The translations under genes were made by a program, and so were the position numbers. The notes under the pieces are model-generated. The model saw only the letters and a list, made by a program, of their open reading frames with translations, was not told the DNA's origin and did not search any database. A stretch of DNA of 64,000 bases from Chamaecrista fasciculata (lineage: Eukaryota > Streptophyta > Magnoliopsida > Fabales > Fabaceae), in assembly GCA_003254925.1 (NCBI GenBank), contig QANZ01031063.1:134150-198149 (forward strand), written 5' to 3'. The first letter of the stretch is position 1; every line of letters starts with the position of its first letter. Positions 63,335-64,000 of this stretch are shown one piece after another.

Positions 63335-63807
63335 GCTAAAATTTAATAATACAAGTTTTACCTCAACTAATAAAATCTTTTGACAAAAGTACGTTTTTAG
63401 TCCCCAAACTTTATGTCAATTGTTAATTTTATCTCTAATGTTTTACATTTTGATTAATTTTATCTTTACTCCTAACTCTCTTGAATAATCCAACGGTTAG
63501 CTAGCTGATGACATGGATTATCGAATTGCTAAGAAGGAAAATAAATGCTAAATTTAAAATCAAATATGTCCCGAAAGTTTAGGTCTCTATTAAATATATC
63601 CTCAAAGTTTGGGTTCACTATCAAATATGTCCCTAATATTTGGGTTCACTATCATATATTTCCTCAAAGTTTGGGTTCACTCTCAAATACTTCGTAATGA
63701 ATTGTGACACTTTCTATTTGGTACATTATTTATTTCCCTTTTCTATGAAAGAAAAAAATGCTTTGTGATTGAGTTAGTAAATGTTAATTGGAGACAATAG
63801 TTTAACA
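63335..63807. repeat. Duplicate of 32464-33235, lacking one insertion
   Basis: Shared phrases include AAGTTTTACCTCAACTAATA, CAAAGTTTGGGTTCACTATC and TGCTTTGTGATTGAGTTAGT. The 290-bp element at 32847-33136 is absent here. It lies 5' of pseudogene 3, as its counterpart lies 5' of pseudogene 2. Confidence 0.8.
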
Positions 63808-64000
63808 CAAGGTTTTTAAAAGCCATTGAACCGGACGAAGTAGCGGTTCAAAGCACAATGGTCCAATCGGAGTTTAATTAGGGTCAAACTATTAATAATT
63901 AAATAAATTTAATATAATATATTTAATTTAAAATAATAAAAGTGTACTAATAACTATTGATAAACTGGAAAATGACTGGCACTTACCTAGTTCACCGGAG
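63808..64000. mobile_element. hAT-type MITE, left end only (runs off the window)
   Basis: It starts CAAGGTTTTTAAAAGCCATT and GAACCGG, like the right terminus of 3606-4152 inverted. The target site GTTTAACA precedes it; the uninterrupted paralogous site is at about 33216-33229. Confidence 0.7.

Overview
This window looks like AT-rich nuclear DNA of a eudicot plant. It holds intronless family-1 UDP-sugar glycosyltransferase genes (UGT73 / group D type), an F-box gene, a broken LOB-domain gene and many plant transposable elements (Ty1/copia, Mutator-like, hAT and PIF/Harbinger MITEs, a Helitron end, a caulimovirid-like sequence). No bacterial or organellar features are seen. The species cannot be named from the sequence. 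One 477-base assembly gap lies at 44524-45000.

Layout. 0-7.4 kb: a short F-box gene (-), a decayed LBD gene (-), a hAT MITE and two degraded copia pol segments. 7.4-12.9 kb: a UGT pseudogene (+) split by a decayed 4.8 kb copia element. 14-17.2 kb: MITEs and the right end of a Mutator-like element. 17.6-22.7 kb: two intact UGT73 genes in tandem (+). 24.3-30.5 kb: a UGT73 gene (-) split near its start by a young 4.7 kb copia element with an intact 1420-codon polyprotein. 30.7-37 kb: MITEs and duplicated flanks. 37.5-38.9 kb: a third intact UGT73 gene (-). 39.2-46.8 kb: four consecutive Mutator-like elements, three of which carry pieces of unrelated host genes (UGT88-type, ABCC transporter, CNGC channel). 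47-50 kb: MITEs. 50.7-59.6 kb: a decayed caulimovirid-like sequence flanked by inverted copies of its own intergenic/promoter region and interrupted by a 2.2 kb solo LTR. 59.6-60.5 kb: a Helitron 3' end with a helicase remnant. 60.6-62.9 kb: a chimeric UGT73 pseudogene.

How it fits together. This is a tandem UGT73 cluster in two opposed orientation groups that expanded by duplication and unequal crossing-over, then was repeatedly hit by mobile elements. Three reading frames are intact (17638-19101, 21222-22676, 37459-38907). Only the second keeps the Asp expected in the His-Asp catalytic dyad; the first and third have Gly there. The broken copies, shared flanks and nested insertions allow the order of events to be reconstructed. 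I found no wholly unknown multi-gene system. The strongest unusual signals are the neighbouring gene-carrying Mutator-like elements, the Asp-to-Gly change, the chimeric UGT and the inverted promoter arms around the viral sequence.
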